Source: Nyssa sinensis
Lineage: Eukaryota; Streptophyta; Magnoliopsida; Cornales; Nyssaceae
Length of the DNA stretch: 64,000 nucleotides
Reading direction: 5' to 3'
NCBI GenBank assembly: GCA_008638375.1
Contig: CM018038.1
Coordinates: 15,770,515 to 15,834,514 of the forward strand
Shown: positions 1-11,538 of the stretch, piece after piece
Layout of the letters: the number at the start of each line of letters is the position of its first letter
How positions within the stretch are numbered: position 1 is the stretch's first letter
The notes under the pieces: generated by a model
Databases searched by the model: none
The model's input: the letters and a program-made list of their open reading frames with translations, nothing else
What the model was told of the DNA's origin: nothing
Made by a program: the position numbers and the translations under genes

Positions 1-855
1 AATAATATTAATATTTGGGGTTTTCTTTTTTGTTTTTCTAATCATTTTTCTCAGCAGCTCCAGCTAATTTGTGCCTTTGCATTTGCTTGGGTGCAATGAA
101 TATAAAAATTATTTGGTAGAGTAATCATTTCATGTTATTATAGATATAATGTAAGTATTGTTATTCTTGAATTCTGAATTTTTTTAATAAATATTTGAAG
201 TCTCCCATCCGAAAGGGATGTGCACTTTATTTCTTTTCGACACCCCATTTCAAATTCATGTACACACGCATGATGATTGCGAAGTTTCATATGGACAAAT
301 AGCTGTCAAACATGGGCCGGACTAAAAAGGCAAAAAAGTCACAAGATTCTTCATTGGGCCCAACCCATCAAATAAGGCATGTGTGTACAGACAAGAGAGA
401 GGGAAGAGAAAATGTCAGAATCCATTACATCTTAAGGTGAGTATTTACTATTATTATTTTTTAAATATTGATAGGTTCAAGTTTATTAATAAAAAATAAA
501 ATTATATTAATCAAGCAAAGCAACATAGGAATACCATTTTTTTTAATCAATCAAGTAATTATTTAGGATGATGTTCACTCCACGTTATCATTTAATGTGT
601 TCATTAAACCTACTAAGTATTCAGCATGACATTTATAATTTCACTATATTGAAGGATGATCTGTCGTGACGGTTTTTCATGTGTTCCTAAGAGAAATGCT
701 ATGATTAATGTGCGTGTGAATTGCTTGTGTTAATTAAATCGCGAGTTCCGATCGAACACAGACTGATCGTAGCATTGCTTGTGTCCCCAATATAGTATAT
801 AATTCAAGATGGAAGACAAACCCAGCAGAGAAATGACCCAAGTGTAGAAACATAC

Positions 856-2422
856 CGGAATAGAGAGATCTGGACCAGGGTGCTGGGCCACCACATATGT
901 GCCGGTTCCACGACGTATTTTCTTAAGATCCCAGCCCAACCGTACCCCAGAACCTGGTCCCCAAAGTGCCCATGTTAGCATGAACCATATATAGGGAAAA
1001 TTATTCCACGTGACATCAATCTTTCTCCACCGGATTCATTAGTTTCAGGAGTATTGCAGCAGAACCATAAACATTTAACATATTAATATAATTTGTAGGT
1101 CATAGTGTGTTAAATATTTATTAATTTAAGTGTAATATAATTCTGGATCAATAAATAATTTTTCTGATCACGTTCCAGGTGAAAGAATTATCAACACATA
1201 ATGCAAAAAAAATGTAATTACCAGGTCATTCTAAACGTAATTAAAAAAAAATCCGCATGGTTCCCGAGAAAACCACCACTAAATTGGGCACAAGGATACT
1301 GCTTCAGTACTTCTCTTAGGTGAGTTATTTATTTTTTCCATTTTGAGAAAACTAAAACAACATAAATTTAGTAATTTTTTTTTTAAATTTTTGACAATTA
1401 TAATAACTCTTTTAAAATTTTTAAAATTATATTAAACTTTTTCGTCCTACATGATAATATATCAATATTATCTCCTGTTAATTTTTTCCTTAAAATTGAC
1501 AAAATTACTATTTTCATGTTTTTTTTCTTTAATTTTTTAAATTTTGAGTACTTTTTTTTTACAAATAAATACTGATAAAAATTTAAATATATTTTTATAT
1601 AAAATAAAAATAAGTTATATACCTTAAATTTATTTTTAAATAAAAAATTTTAATAAAATAAATTAGTTAAAATTGAATAAATGTAAAAAAAAAAAAGAAA
1701 ATAAAATGAATAATTTGATCATTTAAAAAATAATAATTAAAATAATGTATTTATATACTGTTTGATTGTCGAACATGAAAATCCTAGTAATTTACCCTTA
1801 ATTTATCGAACTAAGCCGTGAGTTCCTTTTCCTCTTCATTTTCAAACTACAAAGTGTCTCAACACACACATATATACACACAAGGCAAGAAGAGAAAAAA
1901 GGGCAAAACCTGGGTAGTAATGATAAGAATCCAAGCGGCCAAGAAAGAGATATTCCTTCCATAGAAAGCCTTAATAATGTTAACAATACCAACAGCATAA
2001 GCAGGTCCACTCCCAGAAGCACTACCGGCGTTAGCGAATATAGATATAAGCACATGCTCCTTTATGTTAAATGGGCCCGGATTGAGAGAGAACTCTCTGG
2101 ACCCGAGTCCGGGGAGGTGGAACTTGGTAGTGGGAAGGACGGTGGCCATAAACCGTCCGACTGGGAGAATGGCCACCTGGACGGTGATTTGGGTTATGAC
2201 AAGTGGCTCCTTCCGGTAGGAAAAGAACTGGTTCAAGAATGAGAGGAGCGCACATGAGAGTAGACCCAGGACCCACATTCGGAAGGTCCATACCGGAATG
2301 GACGGGTCGTCGGTGGTGGATACTGTCAGTCGGACTTGCTCGATCGGAGATTGCTCTTCTTCGTTGATATCATCTTCTCCTAGTTTCTTGCTTACTGGGG
2401 CTTCTATTTCCACAGTTCCCAT
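856..2422 (-). CDS. Oligopeptide transporter (OPT family), 5' part, exons 1-2
   Basis: Membrane transporter of the OPT family, which moves small peptides with protons across the plasma membrane. Exon 1 is 2422-1910 (171 codons, start ATG at 2422-2420). It has an acidic N-terminus, the motif [20 protein letters not shown], a first membrane helix ([18 protein letters not shown]) and a second hydrophobic stretch ending [10 protein letters not shown]. The donor is CAG|GT at 1909. Exon 2 is 953-856; it restores the frame and reads [13 protein letters not shown], then [19 protein letters not shown], the hallmark segment of plant OPTs, and ends at a GT donor. No exon 3 was found down to position 1, so the gene either continues past the left edge through an intron longer than 855 bp or is truncated. 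Exons seen are free of stops. The family is clear; the paralogue is not. Confidence 0.85.
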
Positions 2423-2475
2423 GGATATATAGAGAGAGAAAAAAAGTTGTGTGTTAGAGATAGTAAATATACATG

Positions 2476-2484
2476 TATATATAG
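2476..2484 (-). promoter_or_regulatory. Candidate TATA box of the OPT gene
   Basis: On the minus strand the sequence CTATATATA lies about 54 bases upstream of the OPT start codon at 2422. Position and composition suit a plant TATA box with a short leader. This is inference only; no transcription start is visible. Confidence 0.35.
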
Positions 2485-3029
2485 GGAGACGATGTAGGAG
2501 GAGAGAGAATGGTGATTTAATTCTATTTTGGTGGTTTGTGGATTTTTAATTGTATTTTGGTGTTTTGTGGCCTTTTAATTCTATTTTGGTGTTTATGGCT
2601 GTCATCAAGACCGGAGACAATTTCATAATTTGAGTTTGTAAATAACAATGACGACAAGTGCATTTCTGGAACATTAAAAAGGAAAGCTCCTATTAAATTG
2701 CCGATGGGTGCAGAGCTGCCGGCAGCCCAGAGGCCTAGGCTGAAACTAAGAGAAATTTGTCTTCATAACTTCATATTCGCAATTGACTCTTATGACCCTT
2801 GCCCCTTGTCCCTTGCCCCTTGTCCCTTGCCCCTTCTCATAATTAATATTTTAAACATTTAATTATAGTTAATCATTTTATAATTAATATTTAATAAGTT
2901 AATAATTTTTAATAATTAATAATTTTTTAAGAAATTAACTTAGTTTTAAGAAAGTTAATTAATAATTATATTACCTAATAATTAATTTTTTCTTGAAAAA
3001 AATTCTTTATAAAATTAACTGATGTACTA
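2485..3029. other. OPT upstream region with short tandem repeats
   Basis: No gene seen. Around 2520-2600 a T-rich phrase (ctattttggtg with variants) recurs three times, and at about 2798-2836 the phrase ccttgccccttgtc is tandemly repeated. The rest is AT-rich. Confidence 0.5.
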
Positions 3030-3545
3030 TAAAATGACAGCTCAACCCAAACTTGACACATGTTTGAGCTCTTTTATGTGCAGGTCAGGAAGTGACACAA
3101 AGCTATTCAGATCTGACAGATGGGCACGGATCTTTCCTAACAGCGAGCTCGGAGTATGTGTTTAAAAAGGTACCGAGCTGATCATCGTCTTGCTTAACCT
3201 ACCGATTTCAGAATAAGAAAATAGAATGCGACATGGAAGCTACCATTCTCGAATATATTTCGATCCCTATTTTTACGGAGATGAGAATTCAATATGGAAA
3301 TTGCCATCTTCAGATATTTTCGGATCCCAAACTTTATGACTCCAAATCCTAATCAACTTGGGAGACGAGCAGCCTATAAATACAACCCTAAGGTGCGTTT
3401 CTCAATTATAATCAATTATTCTTTTTCAAGTTCAGTCTCTTTTATTTTTACTGACTTCATCATTGGAGCGGCTACCACCGGAGCCAACTTGGTGGCCCTC
3501 TGATATCTTTTTTCGAGTTCTTGACAGGCGACGAAGAGCGGAAGC
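3030..3545 (+). repeat. Degenerate LTR fragment, Ty3/gypsy-like
   Basis: This island is more GC-rich than its flanks. Its 3' half has the layout of the LTR at 5404: a TATA-like cctataaataca at about 3372, a pyrimidine-rich stretch, and then tttactgacttcatcattggagcg at about 3447. The last phrase closely matches tttactgacttgatcgtcggagg in the 5404 and 16142 LTRs. No PBS or partner LTR is seen beside it. It is probably a truncated or solo LTR of a related family; the outer limits are approximate. Confidence 0.45.
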
Positions 3546-5398
3546 CCCCACTTATCAGAAAGTGCAATATCATTAATTATTAGAAAGGTAAAATAGTTAT
3601 ATATGTACTTTAATATATATATATATATATATATATATTTTCCATTTATAACATGTTTTGCTAATTATATTTATTAATTTTATATAATTGAAGCCAAAAG
3701 TATTATAAATGAAAAAAATTATAACATTAGGAAACACAACTTATTTACTTCAAATAGACATTTGAAATTTTTTATGTTATAAGTTGAGTATTATATGTAT
3801 TTTTTATAAAAAAAATTTAAAATGTCATTGAGAAATTACCTATAAGGTCTTATTTTTATACCAATAATCATTTACAAGTAAAAAATACTTATTGGTTAAT
3901 AAATGTATGAGAAAACTTAATAATTAATTATTCTAATAATTAATAAATTTTCAATCTTCGTGTCTATTAATTATAAGAAAGTTGACTTTATTAAATAAGT
4001 TATTGAGAAATCAACTTAATTTTATAGTAAAACAATTTATTAAATAAATTTTCAATCATTATTACTTAATAATGAGTGTTACTTTTTTTAAAAAAAAATC
4101 CCTTTATATTATTAGTTATTGAAATAAAAAAATTGCTTCTGTAAATATCATATATCCATTATTAGTAAGATTAAGTTTTTAGCAATAAAAAATATAATGT
4201 AGGCTTTATATACTTTAAATTAATATAATATATATGTATAAATATTTAAAAAATAGTTCATTATTCTTAAAAATATATAAACATCTATTTTTATACTAAA
4301 AGTTATAGATGTGTAAGAAACTTTTTTGTTAAATAAATATCATGGTGAAACATCATAATTAATATTCTTATTAATTTTTAATTTTAAAATTTTCTGCCAA
4401 AGAAAGTGTGATGAACTCTTTAGTTAACACGTGTTTGAAAAAAAAAAAAGAAGAAGGAATAATTGTTAATCAAGCTTAATTGGTGTTTAAATTTGTTCTC
4501 TCTCTCTTTTGCAATAACATGAAAACCCCCATTAAATTTATTCTAATTGCAACCATTACATTTTTTTCTAATAATAATGATAAGCTTACTTAAAAATTCT
4601 ACCAAAAATGAATACTTTCATAAGTTGGTAGTGTTGTATTGACTGAATATCACATTATGTCACAACACTACTTAATGTTATATTCAGCTAATACAACACT
4701 GCCAACTTATGAAGTTAAATACTTTTAGTAAAATACGAAAATAAGACTAACATTACTCTTTTTAATAATATTAGATTTACTTAAAAATTTTATTAAAAAT
4801 ATATATTTTTATGAATTAATAATATTATATTAATTAAATATCACATCGTATCGTAACACTATTTGAAGCACTACTTAATGATGCCCACCTGAAGTCCACC
4901 GGTCTTTACACAAGTGGGGCCATCATCAGTGGCGCCCACCTGAAGCCCATCAGTTACATAAGAAGATACAAAACAAAGGCGTAAAAATATTGCTCTTATT
5001 TTTAAAAAGAAAATAAAATAAAAACTATTCACACATTTTTCATGGCACTGATGGAGTTTTATAAATTAAAAAAAAAATAATACAGATAATTATATTGATA
5101 TTTTTTAAGTTATCTCATAATTATTGGTATTTTTTATGTATTATTTGAAATTACACTCATTTTTTTAATTATATTAATAATATGTCAAATTTTCTTTTTC
5201 ATTTAAAACTCATCATTAATAATAATTATAATTTTAAATAAATTTTTTACATGAATAAAGTAGTTTTACATAATATATTGTCTTTTTTTATTTTGTCAAA
5301 AATTATAAAGCTCATTATAATTATTTAATATCATTGAAAATATCAGAATAATTATTTTTAAAAATAAAATAATAAATTTATATTTTTATTAATAATTA
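3546..5398. other. AT-rich spacer without genes
   Basis: No coding region is supported. It holds an (AT)n run at about 3617-3641, many poly-A and poly-T tracts, a fold-back repeat near 4590-4735 (listed separately), and a short GC-richer piece at about 4880-4960 in which gcccacctgaag occurs twice. Confidence 0.6.
4590..4735. repeat. Fold-back (MITE-like) inverted repeat
   Basis: The left arm tcataagttggtagtgttg (from about 4618) is answered by caacactgccaacttatga on the right (from about 4694). Pairing continues outward with mismatches, and the inner arms are tattgactgaatat and atattcagctaata. The spacer is about 25 bases. This is the shape of a small non-autonomous fold-back transposon. Target duplications are not clear, so the ends are approximate. 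Confidence 0.5.
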
Positions 5399-5403
5399 TA
5401 TAT
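5399..5403. repeat. Left target-site duplication TATAT
   Basis: The five bases before the 5' LTR (TATAT) equal the five after the 3' LTR at 16951-16955. This is the expected integrase footprint for this LTR element, although the surrounding AT-richness weakens the match. Confidence 0.65.
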
Positions 5404-6208
5404 TGATGAGCCATAAAAAGCCACCTCCAGAGCAGAGCTGACCTCTAGCAGAGCTGCCAGCAGAGCTGAGCAGCAATCAGCAGAGCTGCTGAGCAGAACT
5501 GCCGAGCAGAAATGCCGAGCAGATCTGCCGAGCAGAGCTGACCTCTAGCAGAGCTGCCAGCAGAGCTGAGCAGCAATCAGCAGAGCTGCTGAGCAGAACT
5601 GCCGAGCAGAAATACCGAGCAGATCTACCGAGCAGAGCTGCCTACCGATCAGAGCTGCCTACCGAGCAGATCTGCCTACCGATCAGAGCTGCCAGCAGAG
5701 CTGAGCAGCAAGCAGCAGAGCTACCGAGCAGAGCTGCCTCAGAGCAACTACCAGCAGAGCTGCCTACCGATCAGAACTGCCTACCGAGCAGAGCTGCCTA
5801 CCGAGCAGATCTGCCTACCGATCAGAGGAGTTCCGAACTGGGCATCGTCTTCTATAAACTTCCGACCTCAGAATAAGGAATATATCTTAGAGTGCAAGAC
5901 TTTCAGATAGGAAAGAATCCTACCCCAAATCAAGGAAGATTATCACATATCTTTTAACCTTGTCAAACAAGGAAAAGAATTCTATTCAATATAGGAAACT
6001 GCTAAAATCAATGACTCTCAACCCTATAAATAAAAGGGCCAGGTATATTCAATCTCAGATTCAATCACATACACAATCACTCTCTTTTCACATATTTCTT
6101 ATATTCCCTCTTTACTGACTTGATCGTCGGAGGGTCCTCCTTCTCTTTTTTGCAGGTCCTTCTTGCCGAATCATCGAATTATGACCGGTGCTGTTTTTTG
6201 CAGCATCA
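5404..6208 (+). repeat. 5' LTR (805 bp)
   Basis: It begins TG and ends CA. From about 5425 to 5826 it is built of imperfect short repeats around gcagagctg and gcctaccgagcagatct. A TATA box, TATAAATA, lies at 6025-6032. Compared by eye with the 3' LTR, it has one extra unit of about 14 bases near 5513 and lacks a unit of about 18 bases present near 16390. The unique half (5827-6208) reads the same in both. Confidence 0.92.
6025..6032 (+). promoter_or_regulatory. LTR promoter TATA box
   Basis: TATAAATA in the 5' LTR; the same octamer lies at 16767-16774 in the 3' LTR. Transcription would be expected to start some 30 bases downstream, leaving an R/U5 of about 150 bases before the PBS. Confidence 0.6.
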
Positions 6209-6800
6209 GTTTGGCGCCGTCTGTGGGAACGCTTGGGCCACGTGCCTCGTTCTCGTGCTCCACCAGTCCCGACTGGAGGGAGTAGCTGTTGTGCCACTTT
6301 GAGTCCCACATCGAATAGGAGTCGGATACTGGCGTCGCTTATAAGCCTCAGTCGTCCTCTTCCTTGCATCAGGCCTTTTCCGCCCAGGAAGAACAAAGCC
6401 GTGAGGGCTCTTAAGCCCAAAGCGGACAATATGGTGCACGCGGAGCCTACTATGTGACAGGACGAAAAAGTGCAGCATCAGTTTGGCGCCGTCTGTGGGA
6501 ACGCTTGGGCCACGTGCCTCGTTCTCGTGCTCCACCAGTCCCGACTGGAGGGAGTAGCTGTTGTGCCACTTTGAGTCCCACATCGAATAGGAGTCGGATA
6601 CTGGCGTCGCTTATAAGCCCCAGTCGTCCTCTTCCTTGCATCAGGCCTTTTCCGCCCAGGAAGAACAAAGCCGTGAGGGCTCTTAAGCCCAAAGCGGACA
6701 ATATGGTGCACGCGGAGCCTACTATGTGACAGGACGAAAAAGTGCAGCATCAGTTTGGCGCCGTCTGTGGGAACGACGGTCAACATGCCTCGTTCTCTAC
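6209..6800 (+). repeat. Tandemly duplicated PBS/leader, 272-bp period
   Basis: Unit 1 is 6209-6480 and unit 2 is 6481-6752. They are almost identical; one visible difference is gcctcagtcg versus gccccagtcg. A third partial copy, 6753 to about 6800, diverges after the PBS. Each begins gtttggcgccgtctgtggg, so the element has three PBS-like sites. The TGGCGCCGT at 6212-6220 matches the first nine bases complementary to the 3' end of plant tRNA-Asp, but the rest of that PBS does not match. The third copy has ATGCCTCGTTCTC where copies 1 and 2 have GTGCCTCGTTCTC, so it may be the original leader and gag start. Confidence 0.85.
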
Positions 6801-7353
6801 TACTAATATTGCTCCCTAATGATTATTTAAATTCTGTCAAATTCTATATAACTTGATAAATGTTAAACAAGATTGAATCGGATTAAATTTTTATATATCA
6901 ACGTATATATCAAATTCTGCATATTACTTGCAAGATTATGTATATATAGATACATGTCTATATATATAATTTTAAGATCTTTTTACATATACAAATATCT
7001 ATATATATATATATTTGTATGCGTCATAATCGAATCAGTATAATATGTATACTGATCAAGCTATTGGTCTATGATTTTTCAGCATATCAAATCACTACAT
7101 GTGATTTAATCTTTTATTATTATTATTTCAGAGCATGAAAAAAAGCACCTTAATCTGATTCTTTAATATTATTTTAGGCAACAAATAAAAATTATTTTGT
7201 GTTGTTTTTGCCATAGCAAGTTCTGGAACAGAACTATAACACAAGGGATCAAAAGTTTGCAAACCTTCAAATTTTTTGCACCTCTTCGTCGCAGTCTATT
7301 TATCAAAGATCCTTGGTACCAGAGCACTTGCAAGATCACATATATACAAATAG

Positions 7354-7384
<31 letters not shown>

Positions 7385-7988
7385 ATCTCAACATCATTTT
7401 ATATACGTGAATATATATATATATATACACACGTCGAGCATCACTTTTGAGATCTACATCCATCTCAAAATCTCTTGAATAAAATATGTGATTTGTTGAA
7501 ATTCAGAACCATTATTTTAACATTGGATTTGAACGCCTCTGTGACCAGCATCTTAAGCTCTTTATTGCATCCCTCATACTTTAAATTTAAATGCTTCTGT
7601 AAAAAGTAGCTGAGCAGGTCACATAACCTCTCCCCGTCGCATCGGTCATTCACAACCAAAGTCACACATCTTTTTTACTTCAAAACTCTCTCTCGGTTTG
7701 AGATGAGAAGTTTACAGATTTTAACATAACCCATATATGTTCATCAACTACTTCTCTGTACAGGACTTTCAGATAGTCTCACCAATGGCCCAAGTGCTCA
7801 ACGGACTGTAACACTGGCAAGGTTCCCAAGAGCTACAACTTACAACGTTGGCGAGCACGACTGCAAAGTTAACCATGTCGCGAGGTTGGGATTTCAACGC
7901 TGTGATAGCAGACACAAGTCGTCTTCTTCATCTAAAGGAGAATCACAGTCTTCTTCAACCGATCTGAAACTTCAGATCTCGGCTGAGA
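6801..7988. other. Retroelement interior, unassigned AT-rich stretch
   Basis: No pol or gag homology seen. TA/TATG microsatellites lie at about 6945-7020 and 7353-7430. A 66-codon open stretch reads on the minus strand at 7665-7465 (VVNDRCDGERLCDLLSYFLQ and so on). It looks protein-like but I do not recognise it. At 7760-7990 a serine-rich frame on the plus strand is also unassigned. Both may be further captured gene pieces. Confidence 0.35.
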
Positions 7989-8360
7989 ATGAGAACCGAC
8001 CTCACCACCGCCGGCGTCACTGGTCGCCCCAACGATGACTGGTGTGAATCACATAAAGCCGAGACCACCCTGACCAATGTGGTCGGCACACTTACCCCAG
8101 CCGAACTCTGTAGAGAAGAAGGCCTGATCTTGATCAACTACGCCACCGGCCATATTTTTGAGTATGATTCAACCTTTGTACCAGTCATGATTTTTGGCGT
8201 GGTGAGCGGTGCTGGATCTATGTCGATGCCGCCTGGTCAGCCTCCCAATCCGACCATCCGACCTTACATGCCGATTCCGAATGGTTTCCCAACCATGCTA
8301 CCACCTCCTCAAGGGATGATTCCTCCTTCTGCGGTTGAAACTCCCTATTCTCTCTCCTAA
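7989..8360 (+). pseudogene. Unidentified proline-rich gene fragment
   Basis: A 123-codon open frame whose second half is rich in Pro, Met and Gly (PPGQPPNPTIRPYMPIPNGF, then PPPQGMIPP). It is reminiscent of the low-complexity N-terminal region of plant splicing-type RNA-binding proteins such as RBM25, but low-complexity likeness is weak evidence. The first half is unrecognised. It is probably another host-gene piece; it could also be a chance frame. Confidence 0.3.
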
Positions 8361-9784
8361 GTGCAAAAGCATGATGGTCCCAACCATCCCCAAGCAATGC
8401 ATCACTCGAGCCTCAAGAATTCAGTGATTTCAGAATTTTGTCTCGAGGCCGACCTCGCTGCTGTGAAGCTCACACGTCTTCAACGCCATCGTGGCCGACA
8501 CTCTTGATGAATAGGAAAAAGAGGGAAAGCCCTTCAAGAAAGCACAGATCATCAGCTCCGTCCAAATGCTTGGCAAGGCCAAGAAATACCAGCATGCTAC
8601 ATAGAAAAACCCAAAATGAGATTTCTGATTTGAGAAATCTTGAGCAGCTCTCTTCAGGAATATGAGACCTGTTTGCAGATCTCTTAAATTTTGCTTCAGA
8701 CATCACCACTACATGGCATCACATCCATCTCAGTTTTTTGAAAACATTGTGAGAAGAATACCCAACAACGGCAATACCCCATCATCTCTGTAAATCCCAT
8801 CATCTTTGTCAACAACAATGATCTCCAGAGCTTACCAATCAACTACCTGTGGATCGTCATCAATCATCGCTATTCTTTGCTGTGATCCGAACTTTCAGCT
8901 CCGTTTGGAGATATTTGCCGCAAGGAGTTCTGGAACGAAGCCTTAAAGGCACTGTCAAAAAAAAAAAAAAAAAAAAAAAGGGTTGCATCTTACAAGAGTC
9001 AAGGGAAACTTACATCAACTAAAGGACAGTCAAATGGTGTATTTCAGCTATCATTTACTAAGCCTAGCCGCGAGCCGAGCCGTGAAAACCAGCAAACTGA
9101 TTTCAGACCCAAGTGTACCCAGAACAACCCACAACTTCAGAAAATTTTCAGAAAGAAGCCTCCAAAAAATATAAAAATAAAAGGAGCTTCGAGAACTAGC
9201 AGCCCACTTTTTAGCCACATTCAGAACACGGTGTAAGTGATTTTTGAACCTTGAAAAAAGGTAGGGCTCAAAAGATTTGCGTTTTGCCTGAGCTTGAGGG
9301 AGGCTTAATTTATTTGGTGTGTTTGTTCTGGGGGCAAGAAATCATAATAAAGTACAAACAGTGCGGTGTCAGAGAAGCAGGCATCAGCATCATACACTTT
9401 GTACGAGGGAGGTTGTTCAAAGATACAGCCCCTCTACCAAATTCCCAGAAAGCTCACCTCTGTCGGTCCACTCCCTCCATCGTAAGCATCACTCAGGCCA
9501 TCACCGCCGTTCACACCATAGCCCAAATCCCTCGTTGCCTTCTACCAGAAAAATCTCAACAGCCTATTAGATGCGGCTTTCCTTTTTCTTGTTACAAGGA
9601 TGATGGGAATGAAGAGGGCAAAAGCACGATGGTCTCAACCATCCCAAGCCACTTCAAGTTCAAGCAACTTCCCAATTTCCAACACCAAATATTGTGTAAC
9701 CATTTGGAAGTTTTTACTGTTGGAACCATAAGAATCAAATTCAAGGCCAAGTGCTTCCTATCTTTTAAACTCGACCCCAATTTA
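8361..9784. other. Retroelement interior, unassigned patchwork with poly-A tract
   Basis: There is an internal A-run of about 23 bases at 8958-8980. Protein-like but unassigned frames include about 8470-8600 (+), reading NAIVADTLDE, stop, EKEGKPFKKAQ, and about 8990-9230 (+). A short phrase around gatggtcccaaccatcccc near 8370 recurs near 9625 as gatggtctcaaccatccca, hinting that two pieces share a source. No function is proposed. Confidence 0.35.
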
Positions 9785-9968
9785 TGCTCTGCCCGTCACA
9801 GCATTCTTGGCTTTATAGTTGACCCATGTTCGGCAGTTTTGGTCTTTATTGTAACTGAGCTTTTGTGCATTGGGATCAAGGAGAGTTCATTGGCATAAGC
9901 CGTTGTCACAATTGAGAACATTGGGGCTATAATTTTCAGTGGATTTTTAGGTTCCAAGACTGGATGGT
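9760..9968 (+). pseudogene. Cationic amino acid transporter (CAT9-like) fragment
   Basis: Reads VDPCSAVLVFIVTELLCIGI KESSLA, then a stop, then AVVTIENIGAIIF and GSKTGW. This matches the order of a membrane helix, KES(S/T) motif, next helix and FKTGW segment in plant CAT9-type amino acid permeases. About 60 codons remain. There is an in-frame TAA where the family has a residue before AVVT, and no flanking CAT sequence. It lies inside the LTR element on the plus strand and could not make a transporter. Family assignment is from remembered motifs. Confidence 0.5.
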
Positions 9969-10089
9969 GCAGATCTTGTTATCAGAACTCGGGTGAAGAG
10001 CTTTTATTTTCTGAGTTCGTAATTTTAGATGCAGTCGATTTTGCTTCATCTTCTGCTTGCTCGGCAGTGTCTCGTACAGTTGATTTGGC

Positions 10090-10240
10090 TGAAAGTCAAG
10101 CTCGAGAGGCAAGCCAATTCCATTGGGAAATACCTCGAGAGTGTGACAGGCTCTGAAATTCAAGATCATCAGATTTGTGAGCTTTGAAATAAAATCTGTA
10201 ATTATTCCTTGAAGGCTGGAAAATCTGAAGTGATTCATAT
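10090..10240 (-). pseudogene. NB-LRR resistance-gene LRR fragment (antisense)
   Basis: On the minus strand this reads ISKLTNLMILNFRACHTLEV followed by FPNGIGLPLELDF. It resembles the KLxNLxILDLRACHxLEVxP / GIGLLKxLTHLD repeats of plant CNL/RPP13-like LRR domains. It lies in an open frame of 142 codons (10364-9936), but the outer parts are not recognised. It is opposite in orientation to the CAT9-like piece only about 120 bases away. Confidence 0.42.
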
Positions 10241-11314
10241 TCATCAATCCGCCCAAAAAGACTGATCCAAGCATCAACGGCCACCAGTCAATTACTACTA
10301 CCATGAAACAAATATTGATGTGTCTCCCTCTAGAGCAGTTGCTCCGTCCAAGGCATTGCCACAACCATGGTCGTCGCCATCACCGTTGACCACAACGCCG
10401 GTCACCACTGCTCAGCAGACCACCACCTCGGGATCTGCTGCGTAGCAATCTGCAATCACCAGCACCATTCCCACGTGAGTCCACAACCAGGGATTCTAAC
10501 CCTCTGTCGACTCTCCTGCTGCTGGTTATTTCACCTGGAAGCTGGAGCACCTAGAGACCTCTTCCATTGTGATATTAAAGGAAAGCAATCTATGGTGGAC
10601 CCTGCTGGGACGGCATTAATGGATCTGATAACATCGGATTCGTCATCAACATCGGGGCCTCTCTATCCTCGTCCTCGGCCTCGGCATCTTCGGCAACATT
10701 GTCACCTCCAACGATTTTGGGCAAACTGGTGCAAGGCCTACGAGTTTTGGATGTGTTTTCTACATCACCTTCTTCTGGGTTTTTGGTCTCCTGGTGATCT
10801 GATTATTTAACCGGAACGCATCCACAATGTACAAGTGTGGATGGAGAAGGCTGCTTTATTAGATGAACAGATGCTTCGAAATATAAAACAGTTCCAATGA
10901 TTTCAAACACTTCACGACAGTCAATAACAGAAAGGGGTATTGCATCCCCAGTTCCTTGATGGATCAGAGCGAGTACATTCTATTGATAGACAATCAATCG
11001 GCTTATCCTAACGAGTTGACTCCTTTTGCTAAAATTTCATGCTTTGATTCAACTACTCCAGTTGATGGTAGCAGTGAAGATGATCATCAAAATAAAAAGA
11101 GAAAGTATGTTCTGCTTGGCTGCCAAAGATATTGTCAAGCTTGAAAAATGTGATGTCGGGTAGGTGAAATCTATCAATAGAAGCGGTTACCTTCGTTTTG
11201 TTTAAATCATGATGTAGAGCTGTCGTATGTGTGCACAGACACATCAAAGCAAGAATCCTACGCTATGATTAACAAATTGGGCCCCTAAACCTCGTGATAT
11301 GTACTGGGAGAATC
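10241..11314. other. Retroelement interior, unassigned patchwork
   Basis: At about 10630-10805 (+) a frame encodes a strongly hydrophobic stretch (ILVLGLGIFGNIV, then CVFYITFFWVFGLLVI, stop), like the C-terminal end of a small membrane protein, with a frameshift near 10665. At 10367-10500 a Thr/Ser-rich frame is present. At about 10850-11150 the frames look protein-like without a recognisable family. Probably more captured gene pieces. Confidence 0.3.
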
Positions 11315-11508
11315 CGTCTATCCTCCCAAGATTTCTCTAGCAGATCGTTTAGCTTCCGCAACTGTCAAATATGAATAAATCTTTATAAGCTTCTGGTTCC
11401 AAACTGAGAGGCCAGAGTATTGCAATTGGCCCTCAGTAGGCTGTAATCTCTCTCGAGCTGCTTTGGCTTCCATCGAGCTCTCCTATTCTGAAACCATATT
11501 GCAACCTG
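11315..11508 (-). pseudogene. HD-Zip class I homeobox gene fragment (antisense)
   Basis: The minus strand reads [38 protein letters not shown], then after two stops QLRKLNDLLEKSWED. The first part is homeodomain helix 3 ([10 protein letters not shown]), directly followed by the leucine zipper of HD-Zip I proteins (K-Q-L-E-R-D-Y, heptad leucines). The rest of the homeodomain and the acidic C-terminus are absent. The spacing follows the family except for a short decayed segment with TAA and TGA codons. Confidence 0.72.
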
Positions 11509-11538
11509 GCACGGTTATAATCCAAGTCCTCTAGTCAG

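Noticed and set aside
6112..6786. Overlapping open frames on both strands in the retroelement leader (Pro/Arg-rich, about 60-125 codons)
   Set aside because: They repeat with the 272-bp unit, occur on both strands and match no gag protein. They reflect GC-rich leader sequence.
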